Below are positions 26,425-36,616 of a DNA stretch of 46,619 bases, one piece after another. The position numbers were made by a program, and so were the translations under genes. Within the stretch, counting starts at the first letter, position 1; every line of letters begins with the position of its first letter. The stretch comes from Chlorobiaceae bacterium (lineage in GTDB: Bacteria; Bacteroidota; Chlorobiia; Chlorobiales; Chlorobiaceae). The DNA lies in assembly GCA_013334925.1 (NCBI GenBank), contig JAAXWP010000015.1:1-46619 (forward strand), written 5' to 3'. The notes under the pieces are model-generated. The model saw nothing but the letters and a program-made list of their open reading frames with translations, did no database searches and was not told the origin of the DNA.

Positions 26425-27324
26425 ATGAGGCAATTGAAAATCAGTAAGCAGATAACCAACAGGGAGAGTCTTTCCCTAGACCGTTACCTTCAGGAAATTG
26501 GTAAGTACGAGCTGCTCACGGCAGAAGACGAAGTGAAACTCACCAGGGCGATCAAGGAAGGCTATGACATGCCGGTCGATACGCCCGAATACAAAAGAGC
26601 CAAGCGTGCACTGGACAAACTGATCAAGGGAAACCTGAGGTTCGTCGTGTCGGTGGCCAAGCAGTACCAGAACCAGGGTCTTACCCTTGGCGACCTGATC
26701 AACGAAGGCAACCTTGGCCTGATCAAGGCAGCCAAGCGATTTGACGAAACCCGCGGATTCAAGTTCATCTCCTACGCTGTCTGGTGGATCCGGCAGTCGA
26801 TCCTGCAGGCGCTCGCCGAGCAGTCCCGTATCGTTCGTCTTCCTCTGAACCGCGTCGGTACCCTGAACAAGATCAGCAAAGCCTACAGCCAGCTTGAACA
26901 GGAGTACGAGCGCGATCCGAACACCAAGGAGCTCGCCAACCTGCTCGACATGGACTCCCAGGATGTGGCCGACACCCTCAAGATCGCCGGTAGGCACGTC
27001 TCCGTCGACGCCCCGTTCGCGCAGGGTGACGACAACCGCCTGCTCGACGTGCTGCAGAACGACGGTCATATGCCCGATCATGGTCTGAACCGCGATTCGC
27101 TCACGCTCGAGGTCGAACGTTCGCTTTCCGTGCTCGCTCCGAGGGAAGCCGACGTCATCCGCTCCTACTTCGGTATCGGCATGGACAATCCGCTGACCCT
27201 CGAGGAGATCGGCGAGAAGTTCAAGCTCACCCGCGAGCGTGTCCGCCAGATCAAGGAGAAGGCCATCCGCCGCCTCCGCCAGTCGGCTTACAACAAGGTG
27301 CTCAAGGAGTATATCGGCAGCTGA
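26425..27324 (+). CDS. sigA: Primary sigma factor (short SigA/RpoD)
   Basis: Sigma-70-type factor directing RNA polymerase to housekeeping promoters. The 299 residues start with region 1.2 ([21 protein letters not shown]), then region 2 with the melting and -10 recognition helices ([32 protein letters not shown]), region 3 ([13 protein letters not shown]...) and region 4 ([28 protein letters not shown]) for the -35. There is no region 1.1 and no long non-conserved insert, the short layout common in Bacteroidota and relatives. AGAGGA lies 10 bp before the ATG. It is followed at once by a strong terminator, so it is monocistronic or the end of a unit. Confidence 0.95.
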   Translation: MRQLKISKQITNRESLSLDRYLQEIGKYELLTAEDEVKLTRAIKEGYDMPVDTPEYKRAKRALDKLIKGNLRFVVSVAKQYQNQGLTLGDLINEGNLGLIKAAKRFDETRGFKFISYAVWWIRQSILQALAEQSRIVRLPLNRVGTLNKISKAYSQLEQEYERDPNTKELANLLDMDSQDVADTLKIAGRHVSVDAPFAQGDDNRLLDVLQNDGHMPDHGLNRDSLTLEVERSLSVLAPREADVIRSYFGIGMDNPLTLEEIGEKFKLTRERVRQIKEKAIRRLRQSAYNKVLKEYIGS

Positions 27325-27353
27325 CGCTTCGCTAATACGCCACATTAAAATTC

Positions 27354-27392
27354 AAAAAGCCGCGCAGTCCATGTTGGGAGTCGCGGCTTTTT
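27354..27392. terminator. Strong bidirectional terminator after sigA
   Basis: AAAAAGCCGCG (27354-27364) pairs perfectly with CGCGGCTTTTT (27382-27392); on the plus strand seven T bases follow the GC stem, and on the minus strand five. It lies 30 bp past sigA and 55 bp past the convergent secreted-protein gene. Confidence 0.85.
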
Positions 27393-27446
27393 TTATGCTT
27401 TGAAACAGGGGGCGCCGATCACCCCGGCAAATCGAATCACGACTGT

Positions 27447-27914
27447 TCAGGGCCAGATCACCTCATCCGGCCTTGGACGCGGGCCGGGGAAGTTTTCGTA
27501 TTCGAGCCACGCCTCATGCTCTTTCCTGAATTTTTCTTCCCAGAACCTCCGGTCGTGTTTCCTGTACTCGGTTTCACGCGCTTCAGTTATCTCCAGCCAG
27601 CTGTGTTTCCTGATGGCCGACGGCAGCCTGTTTTCATCGATGCGTTTCCATGGACCTCTGTAATCTGCGGCCCGATACCATTGGTCAGCCTGATGCAGGA
27701 AGTAGTTGTTGTCGAGGTGGATGACGTCGTATGGTGCACCCCAGGAGACCTGGAACCCGTAGCTGTCCAGAAAGATGAAGTCCGGACGGCGTTCGATGCG
27801 TATATCGCTGCCGGATCGAACGGCCATCGCCAGCGTCGGGGCGGCGTGCGTATCCGATTGTGGCGCCAGCAGCAGCATGATGGACATGCTCATGAATAAC
27901 GCTCGCTTCTTCAT
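27447..27914 (-). CDS. Secreted protein of unknown function, paralogue 1
   Basis: The ATG at 27914 gives 155 residues with a clean signal peptide (MKKRALFMSMSIMLLLAPQSDTHA). The mature part is rich in Tyr, Trp, Arg and acidic residues: RPDFIFLDSYGFQVSWGAPYDVI, then WYRAADYRGPWKRI and a charged helix TEYRKHDRRFWEEKF. It shares these blocks in the same order with the gene at 28300-29148, so the two are a tandem duplication. It ends soon after the charged helix and lacks the long Arg/Asp tail of the paralogue. No family name is recalled with confidence; it is likely periplasmic or envelope-located. It is 385 bp downstream of the paralogue. Confidence 0.7.
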   Translation of the reverse strand: MKKRALFMSMSIMLLLAPQSDTHAAPTLAMAVRSGSDIRIERRPDFIFLDSYGFQVSWGAPYDVIHLDNNYFLHQADQWYRAADYRGPWKRIDENRLPSAIRKHSWLEITEARETEYRKHDRRFWEEKFRKEHEAWLEYENFPGPRPRPDEVIWP

Positions 27915-28020
27915 CGTATGTTCGTTTTCAGGATTGAGGCAGACGGTAAAGCGTGACACAGCACGGAAAAGTCTTGTTACATCGGCAACAACAAGTCGCA
28001 GATGAGTACGGTTCCTGTGC

Positions 28021-28107
28021 TGTCATCCTGAATCAGGTGAAGGATCAGTCTTATGTAAGACAAAAGGTTATTGCTATTTCTCCCGACAGGTCAGGATCAG
28101 AATGACA
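28021..28107. repeat. Inverted-repeat element between paralogous genes
   Basis: The 385-bp gap 27915-28299 has no gene. It holds TGTCATCCTGA at 28021-28031 facing TCAGAATGACA at 28097-28107, complementary at 10 of 11 positions, around a GAAGGATC-containing interior. Elements of the form TGTCATyCTGA...GAAGGATC are commonly scattered in bacterial genomes (recalled). The rest of the gap contains a terminator-like hairpin near 28219-28249 and otherwise nothing recognised. Confidence 0.55.
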
Positions 28108-28218
28108 AGATGGTCTATCAGGAACAGAGCCCCTGACTCACCCGGGCAATAAGAGGTGTAACAACAACCAGCGGTCAGGAGTTCTTTCGCTTTGCACCTC
28201 GCGCGGAGAAGCCGAAAC

Positions 28219-28249
28219 ATCGCAGGGCGCCGGACCGGCTCCCTGCGAT
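28219..28249 (-). terminator. Hairpin downstream of secreted paralogue 2
   Basis: ATCGCAGGG (28219-28227) pairs perfectly with CCCTGCGAT (28241-28249), with CCGG-A-CCGG pairing inside the 13-base loop. It lies about 50 bp past the stop of the 28300-29148 gene on the minus strand. No strong T run follows. Confidence 0.5.
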
Positions 28250-28299
28250 ATTTCAGTGGATAGTGCTATTTGGTGGCGTTGTCTTCTGATGAGACCGGC

Positions 28300-29148
28300 T
28301 CAGCGGCGATCGTAACGGTCATCACGATTGTCCCTGTCGCCCTGATGCTGCCGGCTGTCCCGGTTATCTCGACGCTCCTGATCATCGCGTCTTCTCTGCT
28401 CTTGCGGTCGGGCCTGAGGCGCCTGCTGCTGATTCGGTATTACCGTGCGACCAGCGGGAGCGGGCTGCGCTGAGGGCAGTTGCTGGGGACGTGCAGCGGG
28501 CTGGAACGTCCCTGGCTGCGGGCGGCCACTGTGTCCAACCTCCTCAGAAGGAATCTGTCCGCCTCTCGGACCGCCCTGGAATGCCGGCGGTTGTGGCGCT
28601 GATGGGCCACGGCGCTCATCCGGTCTGCGGCGATCGTCATCATCACGCCGATCATCGAAGCTCCGTCGGTCATCCGGCCCGCGACGGTCATCGAAGCGCT
28701 GCCGGTCGTCCTGCCTGCGACGATTGTCAGGCCCCTGCCAGTGCTCACGATCCCTTCTGAAGCGCTCCTCCCAGAAGTTGCGATCGTGTCTGCGGTACTC
28801 GATATCCCTTCTTCTTCTGATGTCGTCCCAGTGATGCCTTCTGATAACTGGCGGCAGGTCATAGTCTCCGACCCTTCCCCAGGGGCCACGGTAGTCATAA
28901 GCGCGGTACCAGTACCCGTCCTGGAAAATGAAATAGGCGTCTCCGAAATAGACGACATCATATGGTCCGCCCCAGGAGATGGAAAAACCGTAATCATCCA
29001 GGTAGATGAAGTCGGGTCGGCTTTCAAAATAGAATCGGGGCCCGCTGGGTATGCTGATGGCAAGCCGGATGTCGGCATGCAGATCGGTCAGCGGGGAACA
29101 GGACACCGCCCCAACGACTCCCAGGGCAATCAAAAGCTGCTTTTTCAT
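28300..29148 (-). CDS. Secreted protein of unknown function with Arg/Asp-rich tail, paralogue 2
   Basis: Starting at ATG 29148 gives 282 residues (MKKQLLIALGVVGAVSCSP). The signal peptide could be cleaved after HADI or possibly at Cys17 as a weak lipobox (AVSC). The folded part (about 25-135) is homologous to the 27447-27914 protein: RPDFIYLDDYGFSISWGGPYDVVYF, WYRAYDYRGPWGRV, IEYRRHDRNFWEERF. From about residue 140 on, sequence is low complexity: DDRR-type repeats, then a Pro/Gln/Ala-rich stretch, then another Arg/Asp-rich end (RDNRDDRYDRR). The tail is probably disordered. Function unknown; an envelope location is inferred from the signal peptide. Confidence 0.7.
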   Translation of the reverse strand: MKKQLLIALGVVGAVSCSPLTDLHADIRLAISIPSGPRFYFESRPDFIYLDDYGFSISWGGPYDVVYFGDAYFIFQDGYWYRAYDYRGPWGRVGDYDLPPVIRRHHWDDIRRRRDIEYRRHDRNFWEERFRRDREHWQGPDNRRRQDDRQRFDDRRGPDDRRSFDDRRDDDDRRRPDERRGPSAPQPPAFQGGPRGGQIPSEEVGHSGRPQPGTFQPAARPQQLPSAQPAPAGRTVIPNQQQAPQARPQEQRRRDDQERRDNRDSRQHQGDRDNRDDRYDRR

Positions 29149-29285
29149 GGCTGCGACTGTTTGTGTGAAAAGATCAGAACCGTTCATGAAGCAACCGGCG
29201 GGGGGCGTTTACTGCATGTTCTACTGAAGTAGACGTTGTTTTAGCGTCCAACCTTCGTGGCTTGCAGATAATTCGTGAAAAAAGG

Positions 29286-29310
29286 AAAAAACCGCAGTTT
29301 TCGCTGACGG
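29286..29310 (-). terminator. Intrinsic terminator after the SAM hydrolase gene
   Basis: On the minus strand, CCG-T-CAG pairs with CTGCGG around a 6-base loop with one bulged T, followed by six T bases and then another T run. It lies 11 bp past the stop of the 29322-30122 gene and probably ends the M16-LptF/G-SAM hydrolase transcript. Confidence 0.6.
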
Positions 29311-29321
29311 TCGTGGAGCGG

Positions 29322-30122
29322 TTACTGTTCGACGAAGAACAGGATCGGGGTGTCGTCTGCTATCTGCAGCTCATTGCTGGCGTTGCCGTTGCGCACGGCG
29401 ATTTCGATCATACCGCTGCTGCCGACATAGGCAAGCGGCTTGCCAGGTGCGACATCACCATATGTTCTGACCAGCGGCAGATCGGTCGCATTTCCTGCCG
29501 ATACAGAACATGTTCCCTTCGGAGGAAGAATCGATGCATCGAAAGAGGTGATGACGTTACCGAAGTGGTCGATGGAGATGACCTCACCTTGCCAGCCAGT
29601 GCCATCGTTCAGGGGCTCTGGACGGTAAAGCGGGATTTTCGCGCAGGATGAAATGTCAACCGCAGGACCTGTTTTATCCATCGGCACTCCTGTAGCAAGA
29701 TGCGCGGCTACCGGTGAGAAGATATCCCTGCCGTGAAAGGTTGCGCTGGTGGACGGGAGGTGATAGCAGGGTTCGCTCAACAGATGGCAGCGTGCGTCGG
29801 GAAAGCGCTCGAAGACCGGGGTGAGCAGCCCGTTATCCGGCGCCACGAAACGGAAGCGGCCGGTATCGACACCTATGGGACGTCTCGACGTTCCGACTCC
29901 GGGATCAACGACGCAGACAAAAATGGTACCCGCCGGGAAGAAGTTGAGCGAACGTTCGAGGTGAAAGGCTCCTTCACGTACCTGTTGCGGGGTAATGGCA
30001 TGTGTCAGGTCGATAACGTGCGCGTTCCGGCAGATTGACGCGATCACCCCTTTCATGACACCGATGAAGGTATCGGCGGTGCCGAAGTCGGTCAGGAGAA
30101 CGATCAGTGGCTGGTGAGACAT
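29322..30122 (-). CDS. SAM hydrolase / SAM hydroxide adenosyltransferase (DUF62 family)
   Basis: The 266-residue protein belongs to the DUF62/fluorinase-like family, whose prokaryotic members split S-adenosylmethionine with water into adenosine and methionine. Visible blocks are the N-terminal LIVLLTDFGTADTFIGVMKG, VVDPGVGT near residue 72, FVAPDNGLLTPV near 93, TFHGRDIFSPVAAHL near 127 and the C-terminal-domain motif SIDHFGNVITS. Length is normal. It starts 4 bp after the stop of the LptF/LptG-type gene, so it is translationally linked to it. Why a SAM hydrolase sits with an envelope permease is not clear. Confidence 0.9.
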   Translation of the reverse strand: MSHQPLIVLLTDFGTADTFIGVMKGVIASICRNAHVIDLTHAITPQQVREGAFHLERSLNFFPAGTIFVCVVDPGVGTSRRPIGVDTGRFRFVAPDNGLLTPVFERFPDARCHLLSEPCYHLPSTSATFHGRDIFSPVAAHLATGVPMDKTGPAVDISSCAKIPLYRPEPLNDGTGWQGEVISIDHFGNVITSFDASILPPKGTCSVSAGNATDLPLVRTYGDVAPGKPLAYVGSSGMIEIAVRNGNASNELQIADDTPILFFVEQ

Positions 30123-30126
30123 GGTT

Positions 30127-31200
30127 TCATTCGTTTGCTGACCTGAACAGGGCGGCTCCTGCTCCGATAAAGATCAGGTTCGGCAGCCATGCTGCCAGTA
30201 CCGGCGGCAGCAGCCCATTGTAGCCGATACTGCTCAGGGCTTTGAGCATACCCAGATAGAGGAATCCCACGATCAGGCTGATGCTCGCTTCGAGAGCCAG
30301 GCCACTGCGCTTTTTTCTTGTGGACAGCGGGACGCCGATCATGACGATGATGACGCTCGCAAAGGGAAGCGCGATCTTGGTATTGAATTTGACCTTCGCT
30401 TTCTCCGTTCCGGAGATGCCGGCCTTTTCCTGTTGACGGATAAACATGTACAGCTGGCCCACGTTCATCTGGTCCGGGTCGGCGTTGAGCATCCTGAAGG
30501 TATTCTTCGACAGGGCGATGGGAATGATTTCGATACCCTTTCGGCCAGCAAATCTTTCAGCGCCATTTTCGAAGTAGCGGTGTCGGACGTTGTAGAACAC
30601 CCATCGTTTTTTATTGTCGATTCTGACCGAATCCGCGTCGATGCGGGAGGTCAGGTGTGTGCCGTCGAACTCTTCGAGAGAAATCGATGCTCCGCTCTGC
30701 AGATCGCTGCCGACTCTTCCGATGGTCAGGATCCGGTTTTTCGATTCCCTGATATGGACCGAGCCTTCGCCCTCCTGTTTCCTGCTTTTCAGGTATCGTT
30801 TTTCGAACCCACGAGACCAGTCATAGGTCGCCGGGACGATCCAGCAGGAGTTGACCAGGTTGACCAATGTCACCATTGAGGCCACGAGCAGAAACGGTCT
30901 CAGCAAACGGCCGAGGCTGACACCCGCCGATTTCAGCGCGGGAAGCTCGCTTTGCATGGAGAGTTTTCCGGTGACGAAAAGGGCTGCGAGCAGGACGCTC
31001 AGCGGAGTGGTCATGAGGAACGTCTCCGGAAGCCCGCTCAGATAAAACAGGATGATTCTTCCGGTGGAGATATTGTGGTCGATGAAATCGTCAAGGTTTT
31101 CGACCAGGTTGATCAGGACGAACAACGCCGCGAAACTTGCAGCAGAAAACAGGAAGGTGACCAGAAACTGCCTGGAGATGTAACGGTCGATCAACTTCAT
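30127..31200 (-). CDS. LptF/LptG-family permease (YjgP/YjgQ)
   Basis: LptF and LptG are the membrane permeases of the LptB2FGC transporter that lifts lipopolysaccharide from the inner membrane. ATG 31200 (MKLIDRYISRQFLVTFLFSAASF) gives 357 residues; the frame continues upstream but the family starts at this M-[KR]-[IL]-[IL]-D-R-Y motif. There are membrane helices near residues 15-35, 55-80 and 100-120, a central periplasmic beta domain (about 140-260), and three helices at the C-terminus. LptF versus LptG cannot be decided and no partner is in the window. It is 97 bp downstream of the M16 peptidase and 4 bp upstream of the SAM hydrolase. Confidence 0.88.
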   Translation of the reverse strand: MKLIDRYISRQFLVTFLFSAASFAALFVLINLVENLDDFIDHNISTGRIILFYLSGLPETFLMTTPLSVLLAALFVTGKLSMQSELPALKSAGVSLGRLLRPFLLVASMVTLVNLVNSCWIVPATYDWSRGFEKRYLKSRKQEGEGSVHIRESKNRILTIGRVGSDLQSGASISLEEFDGTHLTSRIDADSVRIDNKKRWVFYNVRHRYFENGAERFAGRKGIEIIPIALSKNTFRMLNADPDQMNVGQLYMFIRQQEKAGISGTEKAKVKFNTKIALPFASVIIVMIGVPLSTRKKRSGLALEASISLIVGFLYLGMLKALSSIGYNGLLPPVLAAWLPNLIFIGAGAALFRSANE

Positions 31201-31297
31201 AGCCGTTGACCTCCGTCCGGGCAGGGATTTCCCGAAGCCGTTCGAACCGGCTCCGGGGAATCGCAAGGTGTAACAGATACCGATACCATGAGCATGC

Positions 31298-34243
31298 TCA
31301 GTAACCGAATAACTCCTCGAGAGTCAGGAACTTCACCTCGCCATACTTTCCGAGGGTCTCCAGGTCGAGATCGTTTTTCTTTCCGAGCACGAGCATGAGC
31401 TGCTTTTTATCCCTGAATCTGGATGCATGGAACTGTTCGATATCCCTGAAGGTCATCGATGGTGTTTTTTCGTAGACATCTTTCCTGATGTCGTAGTCGA
31501 GCCCGAGTCTTCGGGCCTCTTCCCAGGCGAACAGGATTTCGCTTCTGGTCAGGTGTTCGGTACGGATCTTCTGTTCGATGCCCGCCTTTGCCGAGGCGAA
31601 CAGTTCCGGCGATTCCGGGAGCTTCCGCATCAGGCCTTCGAATCCCTGGAGCGCTTCGGGCAGCTTGTCTGCCTGGGTTCCTATGTAGCTGAATACATAG
31701 TTGTGCCGGCTCTTGTCCTTTGGCATCCGGTAGACCGAGAAGACCGAGTAGGCCAGAGCCTTGGCCTCGCGCATCTCCTGAAAGACCACTGAAGACATGC
31801 CGCCGCCGTAGTACTCGTTGAACAGCGTGATGAGCGGGACCTTGGCCGGTTCGTATGCTTCACCCCTGGAGAGCATGATGATTTCAGCCTGGTTCATGTC
31901 GTAGTCGACCACGTACACCTGGTTTTTATCGGTGTCGAGCTCCTTGAAGGGCTGCGCCTCGTTGACCGGTCTGAACTCCTGTCCGAAATGTTTCATGCCG
32001 TTCAGGCCCGTGAGCAGATCCTCTGCCTTTTCAGGCCCGTAATAGAGCACCCGGTGACGGAAACCCATGAGGTTCCTGATCTCGTCCAGAAGCTCCTGCG
32101 GCTGGAGCTGTTCGATCTCCTTGTCGCTCAGGACGTTGGTGAATGGCGATTTCGGGCCGTACTTGCCGTAGTTGACCATGGCCTCGAACAGAATCTTGCG
32201 CTTCGACAGCTTGTCGTCGGCCCGCTCCTTGCGGATACCATCCTTGAGCTTTTCGAGTGCGCCAGCATCCGGTTTGGCGTCGTCGAGCAACTCGTCGAGC
32301 AGGGCGAGGGCCTTGGGGAAGTTCTCCCTGAGGCCGGTCAGTTTCAGGTATACGTAGTCTTCCGAAGTGAAGACCGAAAAACCTGCGCCAAGCTTGTAGA
32401 GCTCCTGACTGAACTCTGCCGGAGTGAGCTTCGAGGTGCCGAGGTAGGAGAGGTAATCGAGCGCCGTATCGATCTTGCGGCTCTGGTTCAGACCGGTATC
32501 GAAGATGAAATAGAGGCTGTAGAGGTCGTTTTCGTGGTTCGGCACGTAGTGCAGCCTGATATCCGGCCTGACATCGTAGTAGGCGATATCCTTCCGGAAA
32601 TCGACGAACGACGGTTTCACGTCAGCGGTCTTCTTCGAGAGCAGCTCTTCAGCGAAGACGGAGGAGCGGTCGCGGTTAACCTTGATCGGGGTGATCTGCG
32701 GCTTCTGGATCTTGGCTTCACTTTTCCGCTTGCCGTTTTTCTTGTAGACGGCCACGTAGTTATCGCCATAATGTTTACGCGCAAACTCGATGACATCCTG
32801 TTTCGTGATCTTTTCGAGACGCTCGAACCGATGCACATGGCTGTTCCAGTCCATGCCCCAGATGAATGCGTCCACATAGGCTTCGGCACGTCCGCGGTTC
32901 GATTCGTAGAGCTTGAGCTCCTCGAGTTTCAGGTCGTTGATCACTGCCGCGATAAGCCAGTCGGGGAACTTGCCCTCCTTGAGCTGCTCGAGCTGATCCA
33001 GCAGGAGCTTCCTGACATCGTCGAGGCTCTGCCCCTCTCTCGGCTTCGCGCTCAGGATATGGGTCGAGTAGTCCTTCATCATCACCGGCATCGAACCCGC
33101 ATCCAGCACCTTCTGCTGCTGGTTGAGATTCAGGTCGATCAGTCCGGCCGTCTGGTTGAACAGGATCTTGTCGACGATGGTCAGTATGTCGGCATCGGCC
33201 GAATTGACGCCGCCGAACCTGAAGCCGATCACCAGCTCCTCCGCTTCGGGACCGGTTACGGTCTTGACCACCGGTTTTGTGATTGGCTCCTCGACCGGCG
33301 GATGGAACTCGGGGACCTCCTTGGCCGGAAGGGCAGAGAACTTGCGGTCGATCATGGCAATGGCCTCGTCGGGATTGAAATCGCCCGAGATGCAGATGGC
33401 CATGTTGTTCGGCACGTAATACTCGCGGTAGTAGTTCATGACGTTCCTGATCGACGGCTTCTTCAGGTGTTCAGCCTTGCCGATGGTGGTCTGGGTGCCA
33501 TAGGTATGCTTCCGGAAGAGGCCGCTGTAGAGCTCTTCCCACAGCTTTCGGCTGTCGCTGTCCATGGTCATGTTCTTCTCTTCGTACACCGTCTCCAGCT
33601 CGGTGTGGAAAAGGCGCATCACCGGATTGCGGAACCGTTCGGCCTCGATGGTGAGCCAGCGGTCCAGTTCGTTCGATGGAATGTCGTTGATGTATACGGT
33701 CTGCTCGACCCAGGTATAGGCGTTGGTGCCACGTGCACCGATGGAGTTGAGCAGCTTGTCGTATTCGTTCGGGACCGTGTATTGCGCGGCCACGTTCGAG
33801 ATGCTGTCGATGTCGCGGTAGATGGCTGCGCGGCGCTCGGGATCGGTGGTCGTGCGGTACTTTTCATAGAGCTCGATGATCTTCTCCAGCTCCACGTGCT
33901 CCTTTTCGTAATCGAGAGATCCGATCGAATCGGTGCCCTTGAAGAGCATGTGCTCGAGGTAGTGGGCAAGGCCGGTGGTTTCGGCAGGATCGTTCTTGCT
34001 GCCCGCCCTGACGGCGATGGAGGTGTAAATCCTCGGCTCGTCGTGATAGGGGCTCATGAATACGGTCAGGCCGTTCTTCAGCCTGTAGATTCTCGTATGC
34101 AGGGAATCCCCCTGGACGGTGGTGTATGGGTAGTGTGCTTGTTCGGTTGTCATGGATTTACAGGAGATGAGATGGAGCAGCAGAATACCGAGTACGAGCG
34201 CAGCGCTCACTCTGCGAGCAGGCCTGGGAATGGGTCCGGTCAT
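31298..34243 (-). CDS. M16-family zinc peptidase lipoprotein (pitrilysin type)
   Basis: The 981-residue protein begins with a lipoprotein signal (hydrophobic [13 protein letters not shown], lipobox LISC, Cys28), so it is expected to be anchored in the envelope facing the periplasm. The M16 zinc site H-x-x-E-H is intact at His94, Glu97, His98 ([11 protein letters not shown]), with a downstream Glu in [12 protein letters not shown] as probable third ligand. The layout fits two tandem M16 halves: an active N-terminal half and a C-terminal half without the zinc motif but with the R/Y-type substrate-binding region ([16 protein letters not shown]). M16 peptidases cut short peptides. It heads a likely unit with LptF/G and SAM hydrolase. 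Confidence 0.92.
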   Translation of the reverse strand: MTGPIPRPARRVSAALVLGILLLHLISCKSMTTEQAHYPYTTVQGDSLHTRIYRLKNGLTVFMSPYHDEPRIYTSIAVRAGSKNDPAETTGLAHYLEHMLFKGTDSIGSLDYEKEHVELEKIIELYEKYRTTTDPERRAAIYRDIDSISNVAAQYTVPNEYDKLLNSIGARGTNAYTWVEQTVYINDIPSNELDRWLTIEAERFRNPVMRLFHTELETVYEEKNMTMDSDSRKLWEELYSGLFRKHTYGTQTTIGKAEHLKKPSIRNVMNYYREYYVPNNMAICISGDFNPDEAIAMIDRKFSALPAKEVPEFHPPVEEPITKPVVKTVTGPEAEELVIGFRFGGVNSADADILTIVDKILFNQTAGLIDLNLNQQQKVLDAGSMPVMMKDYSTHILSAKPREGQSLDDVRKLLLDQLEQLKEGKFPDWLIAAVINDLKLEELKLYESNRGRAEAYVDAFIWGMDWNSHVHRFERLEKITKQDVIEFARKHYGDNYVAVYKKNGKRKSEAKIQKPQITPIKVNRDRSSVFAEELLSKKTADVKPSFVDFRKDIAYYDVRPDIRLHYVPNHENDLYSLYFIFDTGLNQSRKIDTALDYLSYLGTSKLTPAEFSQELYKLGAGFSVFTSEDYVYLKLTGLRENFPKALALLDELLDDAKPDAGALEKLKDGIRKERADDKLSKRKILFEAMVNYGKYGPKSPFTNVLSDKEIEQLQPQELLDEIRNLMGFRHRVLYYGPEKAEDLLTGLNGMKHFGQEFRPVNEAQPFKELDTDKNQVYVVDYDMNQAEIIMLSRGEAYEPAKVPLITLFNEYYGGGMSSVVFQEMREAKALAYSVFSVYRMPKDKSRHNYVFSYIGTQADKLPEALQGFEGLMRKLPESPELFASAKAGIEQKIRTEHLTRSEILFAWEEARRLGLDYDIRKDVYEKTPSMTFRDIEQFHASRFRDKKQLMLVLGKKNDLDLETLGKYGEVKFLTLEELFGY

Positions 34244-34558
34244 GGTGTGTAATCATGGTCAAAATCGTGTTCATCGCCGCCTCTTGCAGAACATGCAAAG
34301 TCGTACATTACGAAAAATCCCGCAAACCGGCAGCATAAAAGCAGAAAACGCATGCCCTGATAGGGTTGACAGCCTCAAGAACTAACAGGAGAGCTTATTC
34401 GTTCTTCTTCCGGGACGAAGAACGCCCGGCACGTAACCTGAAAAAAGTCGCAGGTGATCGGTCTCGTGTTACGTGTCACGAGACGCACCATTGATTCGAC
34501 AGTGGATCTTAACCCGTTACGCGTCACGTGTTGCGCGTCACGATCATTTCAATCTATT
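34244..34558. other. 315-bp divergent gap between M16 and uvrB with hairpin and imperfect heptamers
   Basis: No gene is seen. TTGACA occurs at 34366-34371 without a matching -10. CGTTCTTC (34400-34407) and GAAGAACG (34417-34424) form a perfect hairpin. Imperfect 7-bp units follow: GTCTCGT, GTTACGT, GTCACGA in phase at 34461-34481, and GTTACGC, GTCACGT, GTTGCGC, GTCACGA at 34516-34543, ending 15 bp before the uvrB start. These resemble but do not match the GTGACRA heptamers elsewhere. Confidence 0.6.
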
Positions 34559-36610
34559 ATGTACCCAAACAGAGGCGGTGGTGAGTTCAGGCTGGTGAGC
34601 CCTTATGGCCCGACCGGCGACCAGCCCGCGGCGATAAAGGCGCTGACCGAAGGAGTTCTGGCCGGAGAGCGCTGGCAGACCCTTCTCGGTGTGACCGGTT
34701 CAGGCAAGACCTTTACGGCTTCGAACGTCATAGCCGCAGTCAATAAACCGACACTGGTGCTGAGTCACAACAAGACGCTTGCAGCACAGCTCTATGGTGA
34801 GCTCTGCCAGTTTTTTCCTGACAACGCGGTCGAGTACTTCATCAGCTATTACGATTTCTATCAGCCAGAGGCCTATATCCCCTCGGTCGACAAGTACATC
34901 GCCAAGGATCTCAAGATCAACGACGAGATCGAGAGGCTTCGGCTCAGAGCCACCAGCGCGCTGCTCAGCGGTCGGAATGATGTCATCGTGGTCAGTTCCG
35001 TCAGTTGCATTTATGGCCTGGGCTCTCCGGAGGACTGGCTCGCACAGGTCGTCGAACTTCGCCGGGGCATGGAGATGGATCGCGACGAGTTTCTGCAGAA
35101 GCTGGTTTCGCTGCACTATTTCCGCGATGATGTGGATCTGTCGCCGGGACGTTTCCGCGTGCGGGGTGACGTCATCGACCTGATTCCCGGACACGAGGAG
35201 CTTGCTCTCCGTGTCGAGTTTTTCGGAAACGAGATCGACAGCCTCCAGACCTTCGACCCGAAAAGCGGTGAGATCGTCGGAGATGAGGGATATGCCTTCA
35301 TCTACCCGGCCAGGCAGTTCGTGGCCGACGAGGAGAAGCTTCAGCGGGCCATGCTCGATATCGAGAACGAACTGGCGTGGCGACTGAACGTGCTTCGCGG
35401 TGAGGACAAGCTGGTCGAGGCGCAGCGGCTCGAGGAGCGAACCCGGTACGATCTCGAGATGATGAAGGAGCTCGGATACTGTTCGGGCATCGAGAACTAC
35501 GCCCGCCACCTTGCCGGTCGTCAGCCCGGAGATCGCCCGTGGTGCCTGCTCGACTACTTCCCGGAAGATTACCTGGTGATCGTGGATGAGTCCCATGTCA
35601 CCCTGCCACAGATTCGTGGCATGTATGGCGGGGACCGTTCGAGGAAGACCATTCTGGTCGAGCACGGTTTCCGGCTTCCTTCGGCACTGGACAACCGTCC
35701 ATTGCGTTTCGAGGAGTTCGAGGAGATGGTCCCGCAGCTGATCTGCGTCAGCGCGACGCCCGGCGAATACGAGCTCAGACGCTCCGGCGGCGTGGTGGTC
35801 GAGCAGCTCGTGCGCCCGACCGGTCTGCTCGATCCGCTCATCGAGCTGCATCCTGTCGCCGGCCAGATCGACCACCTGCTCGCCCGCGTACGCGCCTGCA
35901 TGTCGAAGGGGCACAAGTCGCTGGTCATGACCCTGACCAAGCGCATGGCCGAAGATCTTCACGCCTATTTCAGGAAGGTGGGGCTCCGTTCGCAGTACCT
36001 CCATTCGGAGATCAAGAGCCTGGAGCGCATACAGATCCTCAGGGAGCTGCGAACCGGCGAGATCGATGTGCTTGTCGGGGTCAACCTCTTGCGTGAGGGA
36101 CTCGATCTGCCCGAGGTGGCGCTCGTGGCGATTCTTGACGCCGACAAGGAGGGGTTCCTTCGAGATGCCAAATCGCTGATGCAGATCGCCGGCAGGGCGG
36201 CGCGCAACGTCGAGGGCACGGTGCTCTTCTATGCCGACAGGATCACCGATTCGATGCGCAAGGTGCTCGACGAGAGTGCCCGCCGCCGGGGGATCCAGGA
36301 GGAGTACAACCGGGTGCATGGCATCGAGCCCCGTTCGATCGTCAAGTCGGTCGACCAGGTGCTGAACACCACCAGTGTGGCCGATGCCGAAGAGCGATAC
36401 CGCCGCAAGCGCCTTGGTCTGCAGAAACGTCCCGAGCTCGAGCTGCACAGCCTGCTCGAAAACATGAGCCGCGAGGAGATGGTGGAGATGGTGGCCGAGC
36501 TGAGCGCGGAGATGCAGGCAGCTGCGGAAGATACCGACTATGAAAAGGCCGCGTATCTGCGGGACGAAATATTCATGCTGCAGGAGAAGATCACGCAGTA
36601 TACCGAATGA
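34559..36610 (+). CDS. uvrB: Excinuclease ABC subunit B
   Basis: UvrB is the damage-verifying helicase-like core of UvrABC nucleotide excision repair. ATG 34559 ([23 protein letters not shown]) gives 683 residues, the usual size; a longer frame runs through heptamer DNA and is not favoured. Walker A GVTGSGKT has Lys50, the beta-hairpin region is [12 protein letters not shown], the DESH box is at 343-346, and helicase motifs V and VI are present ([20 protein letters not shown]). The C-terminal UVR motif ([28 protein letters not shown]) is intact. uvrA and uvrC are not in the window. No Shine-Dalgarno is visible. Confidence 0.97.
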   Translation: MYPNRGGGEFRLVSPYGPTGDQPAAIKALTEGVLAGERWQTLLGVTGSGKTFTASNVIAAVNKPTLVLSHNKTLAAQLYGELCQFFPDNAVEYFISYYDFYQPEAYIPSVDKYIAKDLKINDEIERLRLRATSALLSGRNDVIVVSSVSCIYGLGSPEDWLAQVVELRRGMEMDRDEFLQKLVSLHYFRDDVDLSPGRFRVRGDVIDLIPGHEELALRVEFFGNEIDSLQTFDPKSGEIVGDEGYAFIYPARQFVADEEKLQRAMLDIENELAWRLNVLRGEDKLVEAQRLEERTRYDLEMMKELGYCSGIENYARHLAGRQPGDRPWCLLDYFPEDYLVIVDESHVTLPQIRGMYGGDRSRKTILVEHGFRLPSALDNRPLRFEEFEEMVPQLICVSATPGEYELRRSGGVVVEQLVRPTGLLDPLIELHPVAGQIDHLLARVRACMSKGHKSLVMTLTKRMAEDLHAYFRKVGLRSQYLHSEIKSLERIQILRELRTGEIDVLVGVNLLREGLDLPEVALVAILDADKEGFLRDAKSLMQIAGRAARNVEGTVLFYADRITDSMRKVLDESARRRGIQEEYNRVHGIEPRSIVKSVDQVLNTTSVADAEERYRRKRLGLQKRPELELHSLLENMSREEMVEMVAELSAEMQAAAEDTDYEKAAYLRDEIFMLQEKITQYTE

Positions 36611-36616
36611 CGGGCA

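Noticed and set aside
31289-31300. 12-bp palindrome TGAGCATGCTCA at the M16 stop codon
   Set aside because: It contains the stop codon and is short; a chance palindrome of this size is expected in 46 kb.
31988-34252. A 754-codon plus-strand frame antisense to the M16 peptidase
   Set aside because: High third-position GC keeps the opposite strand open. The translation is Val/Leu/Asp-rich without any motif, while the minus strand encodes an intact HxxEH peptidase.
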